A stretch of 64,000 nt of DNA from Synaphobranchus kaupii (Eukaryota; Chordata; Actinopteri; Anguilliformes; Synaphobranchidae), in the NCBI GenBank assembly GCA_029718625.1, contig CM056383.1, positions 18,562,722-18,626,721 on the forward strand. Direction: 5' to 3'. This document shows, one piece after another, positions 11,863 to 23,018 of the stretch (its first letter is position 1; each line of letters starts with the position of its first letter). A program made the translations under genes and the position numbers. The notes under the pieces were generated by a model. The model was not told where the DNA came from. It saw only the letters and a list, made by a program, of their open reading frames with translations, and did not search any database.

Positions 11863-12860
11863 TTACGTCGTGATGGACAACGAAAAGCTCCCCTGCCATA
11901 TGCATTGATTGGGACCAGCATACACAAACAATGTTGAGGGGGGGGGCATCTTCCGCTCCCTGTGTCTTAATGCCTTTACAGACCGTTTCAGTGCCTGTCT
12001 GGCTGCTTCAGTGAAAACCTGGCTGGGAACAACCGGCAGGTCCCTGATTGTTCTCTTTGTGGCATCTGATAGGGGTGACTGAGCCAACCACAATTGACAC
12101 CGAGTCACCGTGAGCAGGGACATTACTCGGCCTAACTCACGGGTCATAAACGCGAACACTTGAAGCACCGCATCACTCAACGAGGTATCAACCTCTGCAG
12201 TAAGCATCGTCTGTGACTGTGCAAGCATTAGCCATGACAGCGAATTACCAATTTGCGCTGCTGTGGCAGCCGCTTTATAAGCCTTACAGAGCAAATCGTC
12301 TGTTGCTCTGCATTGTGGCCTATGGGCGCCTGCTCAGACCGCCTCCTGTGAGGACACCACTAATGCCCCAATGGCAGGTTCCACCGAGGGTATTTGGGCA
12401 TGGACCACCGCGTCTGACATGGACGCTAATGTCCTACAATCTCTGGCCATACATATCAGGGTGTGGCCAGCCTTTATTAAGCTCCGCCAGAAAATTGTCA
12501 GATGCTGGCATGGCAAATCGTGCCCCCTGAGGGGCCCGTCGAAGTGCTAGCCTGAGGCATATCACTGCCCATGCGTGCCAAGGCTGCGCGGAGAATGGTT
12601 TCTAGAGAGGCAGAGTATCCGAGCCTCGTCTCAACCCTCTAGCAGATTGATCTGCTATCTCGGACCGACTCTGACTAAAGTAGGTGTTTGACGCTGCTGT
12701 AGAAAGGGCGTCAAAACCATCACAATCAGTTGTTGCGGTGCCGCGCGTAGCTGAGTAACTTCCACGGATAGGTTGCCGCCCTTGCCAGCCTTGCCTCGGT
12801 GGCGGGAGTACCCATATGTTTGGGCGCAACCTCTACTGCCGCTGGCATTCTGCCCAAGGG
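11863..12860 (-). pseudogene. DIRS gag-like protein, broken
   Basis: The main frame is 12294-11863 (143 codons), containing AQIGNSLSWLMLAQSQTML and a basic RSVKALRHRERKM. Upstream frames at 12516-12334 (SDAVVHAQIPSVEPAIGALV) and about 12829-12602 continue the same protein in shifted phases. A paralogous fragment on the opposite strand (20383-21470) matches all three parts, which supports reading them as one decayed gene. The product would be the structural protein packaging element RNA; no enzymatic motif is visible. It ends only about 30 bp before the RT remnant, so the gag C-terminus and RT N-terminus are deleted. Confidence 0.75.
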
Positions 12861-12869
12861 AGGCATGTG

Positions 12870-13860
12870 CACAAGGCGCTCATGCCTTAGAATAATAACA
12901 AGCACTCGCAGACGATAAAATGTGGCGGTGGTCCTTACTAGGGGAAGCCGAGGCAGATAACATAGCGAATCACGCATACTTCTGCCATATAAATCAATCG
13001 ATGTAGCACCGCGCTAAATGATTGGGAAGCCTCACTGGCGTGCCGCCGCAGCCAGTACCGATTTAGAATCACTGGAGCCATAGCTCACCGATTGTATGGA
13101 TCTCACTGGGGTACACTTTCCACCCCCAGGTATGATCACTGGAATCTCATGCCTTAGCAAAAAATAAAGAGAACTTTGAAGACGATGAAACGTGACGGTG
13201 ATCTTTTAGTAGTGAAAACCGAGGCAGCTAGTGTAGCGAAGCACACATACTCTGCCTTAAAAACCAATCGATCGAGCCATACGCTAACCGATTGGCCAGA
13301 TCTGTAGCTCGCCACTTGTATGGTAGCAGATCTCACTGGGGTACACTTTCCACGCCCAGGTTCAATCAATAGAATCTCGTGCCTTAGTACAATAAAGAGC
13401 ACCTGCAGACGATGAAACGTGGCAGTGGTCTTAAGTAAGGGAAGTTGAGGCAGATAGTGTAGCAAAGCACACGCACTCTGCCTTATAAACCAATCTATAT
13501 AGCACCGCGCTAGCCGATTGGGAAGCCTTACTGATGTGCTCGCAGCAGTCAGTACAGGCTTAGAATCAATCAACGGAGCTGTAGCTCATGATCAACGGAA
13601 TCTCATGCATTAGCAAAAAATAAAGAGCAGCTGCGGGTGATAGAACGTGGAGGTGGTCTTTAGTAGGGAATTCGAGGCAGTGTAGCGAAGCACGCATACT
13701 CTGCCATATAAACCAATCGATGTAGCACTGTCACTAGCCGATTGGGAAGCCCCGCTGGTGTGCTCGCGCAGCCAGTGCAGACTTAGAATCAATCACTGGA
13801 GCCGTAGCTCGCCGTTTATTTGGCAGTAGATCTCACTGGGGTACACTTTCCACACCCAGG
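12870..13860. repeat. Four tandem 223-270-bp units in DIRS 5' region
   Basis: The landmark TCTGCC followed by ATAAACCAATCGAT-like sequence recurs at 12981, 13251, 13477 and 13700, spacings of 270, 226 and 223 bp. Each unit also contains AATAA-AGAGC, a GATGAAACGTGGC-like block and, in three of them, CTCACTGGGGTACACTTTCC. The block lies between gag and the 5' terminal repeat. It could be a duplicated leader or regulatory region. A 139-aa open frame across it is a by-product of the repetition. Confidence 0.85.
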
Positions 13861-14164
13861 TTTGATGAATGAAATTGCAGAAAGATACAAACCTGTACAC
13901 CGCGTAACTTGCTTCGCTAGAGTGAACGCAGTAAATGCAGTAGCACACGTGCCTACCGCTGTAGTATCCAAGAGCCGATATCCGTTCAAGATAGCAAAGC
14001 TATCCGCGGATGTCGCTTGTAAGTGCTTATCGCCGCCTTTGGAGGATGATTAGAATCGTAAGAACGAAAAAAAACGTAGCCCCGACCGAAGTCACAAGAC
14101 GATGTGGGATTCACACAGGATACAAACAGTCTCACGTCTCAATATGCATTGGAAAATTGAAGAG

Positions 14165-14325
14165 GACTTCCGCAGTGACGCAGTGGGAGTAATTACATCA
14201 CTACGCGGGGGAACCCTGTACCATGACAAATTCTGGTATAAGAGTATAAGAGTCTGGTATAAGAGTCTCGATGCATCTGGCCCCAGAAGGCCATCCATAT
14301 TGACGACCCTAATGGTCGAAGGGTA
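14165..14325 (-). repeat. DIRS inverted terminal repeat, 5' copy
   Basis: The inverted match to 10550-10700. It carries a short tandem duplication of TATAAGAGT at about 14237-14265 that is absent from the other copy. GACCCTAATGGTCGAAGGG lies near its outer edge. Confidence 0.8.
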
Positions 14326-14340
14326 CGAAATAGAACAGTT

Positions 14341-14797
14341 TGCCTGCACAAGCTCACAAGAAGTATCCTCGTCCAACTCAATGTCTGTCTGAGCTTACCT
14401 GCAGAGTGAAAATAAGCAGTGACTTGATACTACATGTTTTTAGTAAGTTGCATGATTGCGTGGGTTGACCCAAAATTGACAAGAGGGGGGGTTAGAGTGA
14501 TTGGGGCTTTCAAATACAATGGAGCATTTCACATTGAGATAAGAGATAATTGAGGTAAAATAATAAAAGAAAAAAGAAGAGAGGAAAAAAAGGAACGCAT
14601 GGTTGGAGTGCTCTGGGGAGAGCTGTCATGACAGCAGCCTTGTCTGAGTGTCAACTCGCACTGTCCCATCTCCAGGACACCAGGGACCAATCTCTCCATT
14701 CTCTTTCTCCTGAGAGGCAAGGACATCAAGTTGGTTCACACACTGAGAAAAAAGCAATAAATATAACCATACCCTGGAGATGTTGGATTTGTTTATA

Positions 14798-14862
<65 letters not shown>

Positions 14863-16347
14863 GTTTGTGTGTGTGCGTGCGTGTGTCTGCATGCAAATGC
14901 TTTCCCCCCCATCTCTTCCTTGTGCTTGCCATTTTTTGATTCAGCACCAGTGTCATAAATTCCCTAATGTCCCTAACTGGAACATGGCATTATGTGGGGA
15001 ATATGTACTATAGTAACCTGACATTGCTTGTTGTGGTAATGCCAGGGCAATGGGAAAACTGTACATAAAATACAGTTTGTTTGATGAACCAGAAAAAAAA
15101 CATTCACTCCTCTCTCTATTGATTTCTATAGCCCATCGACTACAGGACTGTTTTCTATAACAGTCCTGGAATGTTATTCCTAATAATAGGAATAACAAGA
15201 ATAATAATAATAATCATCACAATAATCTTCATAATAAGCAGCAGAACCAGCTGAGGTAGCAGTGACCAAATGGATCTCCTGCGGCCATATTCAGGCTGCA
15301 CACTGGTGTTCACGGGCATCTGTTTCCCAGGCAGAAGCCAGGCCCCATCACTCAAGCCCAGGCAGAATGAACATCTCCACGAGCATTCATCAGTCATCAG
15401 CGCTGGGAAAGGAATTCTGGGAGAAGAATACTGCATACAAATCTTCACTTTGTCTCAGATGACAGGTCAAGAGGGGGTGAGAGAAAGCCATCTCTGTAGT
15501 TTGTCAAAACTTGCCATCAAGCTTTTATTGTAGTTGTAATTTAAAAGCAACATAGTGGTATTTAACTGAGACCCAGTGCTATTTGAATATCACAAATGGT
15601 TACATTTTGAATACTTATGGTCCATTTCTTAATTTCCTAACTCAATGTTGATTAATCTAATTACATTTTGTCTATATCTATTCTTTTTTGATTTTGTTTC
15701 AAATTGTATTATCTATTGTATTTGTCAATATTTAGTCCTTTTTTAAATGCACTTCTGCAAAGCATTTTGCAAACCGGAAGTCCTGGGATATGTGGCGTAC
15801 AGTAAAAATTATTGCAGTCACATTTCCCCCAATACGTACTCAGCTGTCTTTTGTCATCCAAATGACAGGTTCCCATGTCCTCTTGTATATCTCCCTGTGA
15901 TGTGTAATATATATGTATGACAACTGAGCTTCAGAAATCCTCTGCGCTCATTGTTTTTCATGTGCTCTTCTCTGCCAAATGAACGTGTCAAACCTGTGCA
16001 TCCCTCAGGATTTGTGAATTACTGTTCCTACTTTGGCAGCATGGTGTAGATTTATCATCCTTTAGTTCAGAGGTTTATGAGGTCAGCCCGGTACTGCCCC
16101 CTTTTATACTTTGGACCAACCCCATTTACTGTATTTCAGGTATTCCACTTTGTTTGAATGGCTAATGTACTACTCTCTCCTCTCCTGTCACAAGTCCACT
16201 TCTCCTATGTATTTTCGGGGTTTGCAGCAGCGGAAAACTCTGTATTAGTTTTATTTTTTAGTTTATGTTACTTGAATATTTTACTTACAAAATAAATAAA
16301 TAAATAAATAAGGAATGAAGGAAAACTTGTCAATTCCATATAAAAAT
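14341..16347. other. Intergenic with simple repeats, no gene seen
   Basis: Contains (GT)n at 14802-14886, AAT-rich sequence at about 15183-15225 and (AAAT)n at 16288-16311. The remaining sequence shows no convincing frame or repeat signature. Confidence 0.55.
14802..14886. repeat. (GT)n microsatellite
   Basis: About 85 bp of GT dinucleotides with a few GTGC variants at the 3' side. Four overlapping open frames on both strands are artefacts of it. Confidence 0.98.
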
Positions 16348-16949
16348 ATAGCTGCAAGCAGCGACTACACGGGGTCCAAGCAAAAGGTTGTAATTTTGTT
16401 GTAATCATGTTACATTGGTTTCTTTTACAATTGAGTCTCGGAAGGTATATGTGAGACACATGTAGCTGCATGACATGAGTGTCTAAACATGAATATGTAT
16501 AAAAGGTCAAACTGTTTTCAGACCACCACCTTCAGTTAATTCTAGGTAAACTGAATAATTTGAGAAGACCTTCAAGAAATGTGCAATTTCTTTGTTCTTT
16601 CCTGGAGTTAGAAGGTACTGAAAAGTTTCCATAGTGCAACAATGAGACTAAATACAACAATTCAACAGCCAGATTCTTTCTCTCAATGTAGTCATCAGCA
16701 AAGCTACATAGGTCTCACTCGTGTGGTTAGGCCAAAACTGGGGACAAAGGAAAATGGATAATAGGATTTCCAAAATGGCGGCCGATCCAAGATGGTGGCG
16801 ATATATTTAGTACACATCTGTGTTCCAGATGAGGAAATTGATCACTACAACAAGTTTTAACTAGAAAAGGTTACATTTTCTGAAGAAAATGTGAGTGAGT
16901 TTGCTTGCGAAGTTTAAAGCGTATTAATTGCTCATTGTGCTATGAGAGG

Positions 16950-18173
16950 AATAATGGTAGACAGGGAATTAGGGGCAGAGGGGGCCAGGGGACAGAGCCA
17001 ATGGTACAGAGAGCATTAGGGGCAGAGGGGGCCAGGGCCAATGGTAGAGAGGGCGTTAGGGGCAGAGGGCATTAATGGTAGAGAGGTCATTGGGACAGAG
17101 GGAGCCAGGGCCAATGGAAGAGAGAGCAGAGGAGGCCAGGGCCAATGGTAGAGCGGGCATTAGGGGCAGAGGGGGCCAGGGCCAATGGTAGAGAGGGCAT
17201 TATAGATAGAGAAGGTATTAGGAGCAGAGGCAGACATGGCCAATGGTAGAGAGGGCATTAGGGGCAGAGGGAGACAGGGCCAATAGTAGAGAGGGCATTA
17301 GAGATAGAGAAGGCATTAGGAGCAGAGGCGGACATAGCCAATGGTAGAGAGGGCATTAGGGGCAGAGGGGGCCAAGGCCAATGGTAGAGCGGGAATTAGG
17401 GGCAGAGGGGGGCTGGGCCAATTTTACAGATGGCATTAGAGGTAGAGAAGGTATTAGGAGCAGACGCGGACATAGCCAATGGTAGAGAGGGCATTAGGGG
17501 CAGAGGGAACCAGGGCCAAAAGTAGAGAGGGCATTAGAGGTAGAGAGGACATTGTGGCAGAGGGAGCCAGGGCCAATAGTAGAGAGGGCATTATGGGCAG
17601 CGGGAGACGGGGCCAATAGCAGAGAGGGCATTAGAGATAGAGAAGGCATTAGGAGCAGAGGGGGACATAGCCAATGGTAGAGAGGGCATTAGAGATAGAG
17701 AAGGTATTAGGAGCAGAGGGGGACATGGCCAATGGTACAGAGGGCATTATAGGCTGAAGGAGCCAGGGACAATAGTAGAGAGGGCATTAGAGATGGAGAA
17801 GGCATTAGGAGCAGAGGGGGACATAGCCAATGGTAGAGAGGGCATTAGAGATAGAGAAGGTATTAGGAGCAGAGGGTGACATGGCCAATTGTAGAGAGGG
17901 CACTAGGGGCAGAAGGAGCCAGGGCCAATCGTAGAGAGGGCATTAGAGATAGAGAAGGCATTAGGAGCAGAGGGGGACATGGCCAATTGTAGAGAGGGTA
18001 CTAGGGGCAGAAGGAGCCAGGGCCAATCGTAGAGAGGGCATTAGAGATAGAGAAGGCATTAGGAGCAGAGGGGGACATAGCCAATGGGAGAGAGGGTATT
18101 AGAGATAGAGAAGGTATTAGGAGCAGAGGGGGACATAGCCAATGGTAGAGAGGGCATTAGGGGCAGAGGGAGA
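16950..18173. repeat. Minisatellite, 40- and 58-bp units
   Basis: About 1.2 kb of purine-rich tandem units. The short unit is about 40 bp, built on GAGAGGGCATTAGGGGCAGA then GCCAGGGCCAATGGTA. The long unit is about 58 bp, with an extra 18 bp (CATTAGAGATAGAGAAGG). Short units dominate on the left and long units on the right. Neither length is a multiple of three, so it is not a coding repeat. It lies inside the interspersed repeat 16348-20380. Confidence 0.95.
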
Positions 18174-18741
18174 ATATGTACTCAATGCCAAGTTAAACTA
18201 AATGGCTGTTAGCTGAATTAGGCTACTGGAGACTTGACTATCTCGATCTGCTCAAATTGATGTCCTGAAGCAAATATTCAGTCTGACCTACCTGTAGTGC
18301 ATGTACATGATAAAACACAATACGTAGCGTTAATGAATGTCATGTGAAACTGAACGGCTGTTGGCTGAAATGCATTATCTATTCACAACTGTGTTTTTAC
18401 TTGCTAGCTAGCTATCCAAATAACTTAGCTTAGACATGTTAATATAACCACAGAAGGGCTTGTATCATAAAGCAGGATTTAGTTACTATAGGCTAACAGG
18501 AACAACAACTAACTTAACAATAACGATTGTGAAATAGACATAGCCATGGCTTCTCAGGCATGTATTTAATTGGGGGCCGTAACAATGACATAATGCATAA
18601 TATTGTTCTTTTCCTTCTGAGGCAATGCCTAGATATTAACTCAAAAAATGTGTTTTCGTGTTTCCTACCCAATTAATGTGAAAATAAGATTTGTAGATGT
18701 GAAAAGCATAAGAAAGTGCATGTTGTTTTGTCAAAAAGAAA

Positions 18742-18830
18742 TGCAACCTTTGGTACCTGAACCCAGGTCTCCCACATCAAAGGAAATCACTCTAATCACA
18801 AAGCCATTGCAGATGTTGTATTGCATGAGG
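18742..18830 (-). repeat. tRNA-like (pol III promoter-like) fragment
   Basis: On the minus strand it reads TGGCTTTGTGATTAGAG, then about 30 nt, then GACCTGGGTTCAGGTACC. This recalls an A box and B box of a tRNA-derived SINE head. No cloverleaf folds cleanly. A sister sequence lies at 19042-19118. Confidence 0.45.
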
Positions 18831-19041
18831 AGAATTATTTGAGGGTATGGAGCATTTTTGAAGAATTTGGCAGGAAAAAGAATAACTTTATTAAAACTTT
18901 ATTTGTTTCACTCATTTAAGTACTAGTGAAACAGTGAATAGTTAATATAGTAAAATCACTTTGCCTTTGCAATAATGTGAAAAGAACATTATTAAGAGTG
19001 AAAAGCATAACAAACTGTGCATTCTTTTCATTGAAAAGAAA

Positions 19042-19118
19042 AGTAACCTAAGGTGGAGATTGAACCCGGGTCTCCCACATACCAAGCCATTGCTCTTACC
19101 ACTAAGCCATAACAGATA
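19042..19118 (-). repeat. tRNA-like (pol III promoter-like) fragment
   Basis: The minus strand reads TGGCTTAGTGGTAAGAGC (A-box-like), then GGAGACCCGGGTTCAATCTC (B-box-like, close to GGTTCGANTCC). The anticodon arm does not pair, so I do not call a tRNA gene. A relic of a tRNA-derived repeat is the best reading. Confidence 0.5.
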
Positions 19119-20382
19119 ACCTGTGGCTGCCCAGTGATTGATCACGACACATAATTTTCAATGTTTAAAACACAACAGTGATTTTTCATGAAGGGAAATG
19201 GTAATAGCATTTCCAAAATGGCGGCCAATCCAAGATGGTAGCGACATATATGGGACGTACATATGTTCCAGATGAGGAAATTGATCACTACAGCAAGTTT
19301 TAAATGTCTAAAAAATAATGGTGATTTTTTATTAATTTATGAATTTAAATAAATATATTATGCACTATAGCGCCACCATTTGATTCTATTGAGCCAATAC
19401 TTTAGAGTTTGGCTCAGAAGCTCAGTGCAAGTATAGAAAACAAATTTTATTAATATGCATTGAAGAATTGAGTTATTAGCGTTTTTGTGACTAGCCACGC
19501 CCACAACAGTTTTTATTGGCTTACTGCGATCAGGATATTTGGAAAATTGGAAAATCGCTTCCTATGTTTTTTGTAGAATCGTCCCCTGGACAAAAGGATG
19601 TGAGTTGCATGTTGATATGTCAAACGGTTCAAAAGTTATAGCCCAAACAGGATATAGAATTTCACTTTGTCTCTATAGCGCCACCATCAGGTCAATTGGG
19701 TTGGAATTTGCTGTACATATGTCCGGTTCCAGTGTCTACATGTTTGCTAAGTTTCATAGTTGTCAGTTTTGTGGTTAGGCCAATACCGGGGACAGAGGGA
19801 AATGTTAATAGCATTTCCAAAATGGCGGCCAATCCAAGATGGCATATATGGAAAATCGGAAAATCGCTTCCTACGCTTTTTGTAGAATCGTCCCCTGGAC
19901 AAAAGGATGTGAGTTGCATGTTGATATGTCAAATGGTCTCGGAGGAGTTTGATTTTATAGGTTTTTCATAAAATGCAAATTTGCAAAAGATCCAATATGG
20001 CATACCTCATTGTTCCTAATGGCAAAGTTATTTGCCACGAACCAAGGAATTTGAGGCAAAAATAATTTTGAAGATTCTAAGAGGCTAAACGGTTCAAAGG
20101 TTATAGCCCAAAAAGATTATAAAATTTCACTTTGTCTCTATAGCACCACCATCAGGTCAATTGGGTTGGAATTCACTGTACATGTGTCGTGTCGCAGTGT
20201 CTACATGTGTGCAAAGTTTCAGCAAAAGTTATCATGTGGTTTTGCTGCAATTGTAACAAATGTGGGAATAATAATAATAATATCAGCAAAAACAATAGGG
20301 TTCCAGCACTACGTGCTTGGACCCCTAATAATAATAAAACCAGCAATAACAATAGGGTTCCAGCACTACGTGCTTATTTGTG

Positions 20383-21470
20383 CCTTAGCCTAGGGCATCT
20401 GCAGAAAGCGTTCTCAGACCCCTGCCCCTGCTGTATGGGCATGTCCCTGGAGAATAAGCAGGCCTGATTGGATGCGTTCATGACCCACATGCCTCCCTCA
20501 GGCAGAATGCCAGCGGCAGTAGAGGTTGCGCCCAAACGTAAGGGTACTCCCGCCACCGAGGCCCCTGTGCGAAAGAAGGGCAAGGTGGTAACCTGTCCGC
20601 GGAAGTTACGCAGCTACGCACAGCAGTGCAACAGCTGACTGAAATGCTGGGAGACCGCAATAATGTGGAAACGGCTCCCCAGCACGGGTCCCCACTGGGT
20701 CCCCCTACAGACGAGGATCCGGGCAGGGATCCAAACAGTGATGGCCTTGATGCCCTTTCTACAGCAGCGTCAAATACGTACTTTAGTCTGGTCTCCTGTC
20801 TCGGACCAACTCTATCTGATAGAGGGTCGGTAGGAGGCTCGGGTTCCACCACCAGCTCAGTGGGTTACTCGGCCTCTCAAGAAACCATTCTCTGCGCGGC
20901 CTTGGCACGGATGGGCTGCGATATGCCTCAGGCTAACACTTTGAGGGCGTCTAGGTTTCACCGACGGGCCCCTCAGGGGGCATGATTTGCTATACCAGCA
21001 TCAGACGATTTTCTGGCAGAGCTTAATAAAGGCTGGCCACGCCCTGATATGTATTGGATGGCCAGAAATTGTAGGACGTTTGCGTCCATATCAGACGCGG
21101 TGGTCCATGCCCAAATACCCTCGGTGGAACCTACCATTGCAGCATTAGTAGTGTCCCTGCAGGAGGCGGTCCGGGCAGACACCCGTTGCCCTAGGCCACA
21201 ATGCAGAGCAACAGACGATTTGTTCTGTAAGGCTTCTAAAAAGGCTGCCAGAGCAGCGCAAATAGGTAATTCACTGTCATGGCTAATGCTCGCGCAGTCA
21301 CAGACGATGCTTGGCGCAGAGGTTGATACTAACCAATGGTTACTAGGAACGCACAACCTATGTATGGCAGAAGAGCTTTTCGTTGTCCATCCACCCATGC
21401 ATCGGTATCTGACTCACTACATAACCCCGTAGGTTCATCTGGCGGTCGGGCCAGGGGACAGTAGACCAAC
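20383..21470 (+). pseudogene. DIRS gag-like fragment, second copy
   Basis: The plus-strand frames 20626-20985 and 21049-21432 contain SDAVVHAQIPSVEPTIAALV and AAQIGNSLSWLMLAQSQTML. These match the minus-strand gag remnant at 11863-12860 almost residue for residue. An N-terminal portion (about 20390-20640) holds a PCPCCMG cysteine motif and MPPSGRMPAAVEVAPK, also shared with the first copy, but is out of phase by one base. A deletion after GAEVDT removes about 70 codons that copy 1 retains. No RT or recombinase follows. Probably a structural protein fragment, non-functional. Confidence 0.75.
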
Positions 21471-22520
21471 CGTGCCCCCCCCCCAAATCCCCCAAACAAG
21501 GCCCCAAGCGAGCATGATGCTGCGGGGCTGAGGGTGGGACAATATTGCCAAGATCACCTGGCAAATTGGGAGACCCTCACAAGAGACATGTGGTTTTGGT
21601 CCACAATCTGAGAAGGGTACCACCTCCAATTCATAACACACGCACGCACACCCTGAGGTGATTGGAAATGGCTGATCCATCTGTGTTTATTGATGGTTCC
21701 AAGGAAACGAGCCAATCAAATGCATGGGTGCCCTAAAGCCATCTACCAATTTGGATAAAAGGAATTTTGACCATAAAAACCCATGGAACTTTACCAACTT
21801 TGCGTCTTTCCCATTAGTGCAGTCTGACCCCTAACAGACGCGACACTGAACCCGGACGGCTCTGATGGTAAAGGGGCTGTCTTACGCCTACCAGTCGCAC
21901 CACTGAAACCCTGATGGACTTCTGCGTTTCCCAACCCGCATCTCGCCTGATCACTGAGACAGAGTTGGCCTGCCACCGTCCACAGAATAAACCAAGCTGG
22001 TTTATTCTCAACAGCTGTTTTGAGGACACGTTTTTTCAAACTGTTCCTCTACTGTCTCCCTTGCGGCCGGACTCAAGTGGAGACCTGTGCACGTTGTGAC
22101 GGCTCCAGTGTGTGTATGTCCGTCCCGGGTTTTCCTTTTCCCCTTTTTGTTTTTTTTGGACGCAAGGATGCTGGGAGCAAAGGGGATGGGCTACAAGAGC
22201 CAGAAGATCCAGCCTCCCGGGAGCGAACAGGGGGTCGCTCATTTTGACGTTTTGACTCTGTTGTAGCAGCATGGCTGCATTCTGAAAGCTTTGGGCTCTA
22301 TTTGACCCTGTTCAAAATGAAATATCTTGTGATTTACCTTCAGCCGTTGTTGTTTGTGCCTATTATTTGAGCCGGATCGTCACAACGTCCACCTGACTGG
22401 AAACCTGTCGCGACCCGACTTCGGAGAAGTCTCCAGGAGTCCACGCACCTGCCGGGACCTTGGATCAGCTGACGAGCTGACATCACTTACGGAATTGGGA
22501 CTGGCCTCCCTTTGTTACTG
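21471..22520. other. Intergenic, no gene seen
   Basis: Starts with a C-run at about 21475-21487. Small overlapping open frames at 21790-22270 on both strands show no recognisable domain. The stretch is moderately GC-rich and may belong to an unrecognised repeat. Confidence 0.45.
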
Positions 22521-22575
22521 TTAACCCTATGGACTTTGGCCCCCTAGTGGTGGGACACATGCGTCCCAATTTTTT
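22521..22575 (+). repeat. Possible TTAA-element terminus
   Basis: TTAACCCTATGG is followed by GGCCCCCTAGTGGTGGGAC. The core GCCCCCTAGTGG occurs at the same distance from a TTAA at 26682, the left end of the piggyBac-like element there. No partner end was found, so this is a half-site at most. Confidence 0.35.
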
Positions 22576-22710
22576 ATAGTGTTCATATTTCTCGGAAATT
22601 CTACATTAAAACGTTAATAAAACACAGAACTTTCGAGGCAAAATTGTTAAAAACAGTCACAGCCTGCGAACACATTAGTTTATATGCTTATCAGCTCTCA
22701 GGTTACACTA

Positions 22711-23018
22711 CTGTAGCTGTGTGTGTGTGATAGTGTGCGCATATGTAGTTATATGAATATATATGAAATATATGTGTGTGTGTAAGCTAGCTAAGATAGC
22801 TTGCGACCAGTTGCTAAGTTACTAACTTTAGCTATCTCTGTGTGTGTGTGTGTGTGTGTGTAGGTGCACATATGTAGTTATATAAATATATATGAAATAT
22901 ATGTGTGTGTGTAAGCTAGCTAAGATAGCTTGCGACCAGTTGCTAAGTTACTAACTTTAGCTCTCTCTCTGTGTGTGTGTGTGTGTGTGCGTGTGGGTGG
23001 GTGCACATATGTAGTTAT
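22711..23018. repeat. Tandem repeat, about 130-137-bp unit (left part)
   Basis: The unit contains (GT)n, CATATGTAGTTATAT, AATATATATGAAATATATG and AAGCTAGCTAAGATAGCTTG. ATATGTAGTT recurs at 22741, 22870 and 23007, spacings of 129 and 137 bp. The third copy is interrupted at 23018 by the hAT remnant and resumes at 23846-23885. Confidence 0.9.

Larger units (their letters stand above)
10533..14340 (-). mobile_element. Deleted DIRS-like retrotransposon
   Basis: On the minus strand the order is 5' inverted repeat (about 14165-14325), a four-copy tandem block, gag-like sequence, reverse transcriptase/RNase H, the end of a tyrosine recombinase, and the 3' inverted repeat (about 10550-10700). This is the DIRS gene order. 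DIRS elements integrate with a tyrosine recombinase instead of a DDE integrase, and have inverted rather than direct terminal repeats. The copy is dead: gag and RT are joined by a deletion, most of RNase H and the recombinase is missing, and frames are interrupted. It starts about 40 bp after the Harbinger element. Exact ends are uncertain because terminal motifs recur at 10745-10860. Confidence 0.85.
16348..20380. repeat. Mosaic interspersed repeat with GGGGTCCAAGCA ends
   Basis: The left end ATAGCTGCAAGCAGCGACTA is followed by GGGGTCCAAGCA (about 16370). The right end AATAGGGTTCCAGCACTACG is followed by TGCTTGGACCCC (about 20310), its reverse complement. The right-end motif is repeated at about 20350 with AATAA-type spacers. 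Inside, blocks recur: 'CAAAATGGCGGCC.ATCCAAGATGG' at about 16770, 19215 and 19817; 'CCAGATGAGGAAATTGATCA' at about 16826 and 19270; and 'CTATAGC.CCACCAT' at about 19368, 19675 and 20140. This is a composite of one fish repeat family, not coding. Superfamily unknown. Confidence 0.7.

Noticed and set aside
13154..13573. A 139-codon minus-strand frame
   Set aside because: It runs across the tandem units in the DIRS 5' region and matches no DIRS protein. It is explained by the repetition.
16950..18173. CRISPR-like alternation of repeats and spacers
   Set aside because: Units are contiguous and related to each other, without unique spacers. The genome is a vertebrate. It is a minisatellite.
19042..19118. 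A tRNA gene
   Set aside because: A and B boxes are recognisable, but the anticodon stem does not pair and the acceptor arms are missing. It is a tRNA-derived repeat remnant.
20626..21432. A host gene with two exons
   Set aside because: Both segments match the DIRS gag remnant at 11863-12860, so they are transposon-derived.
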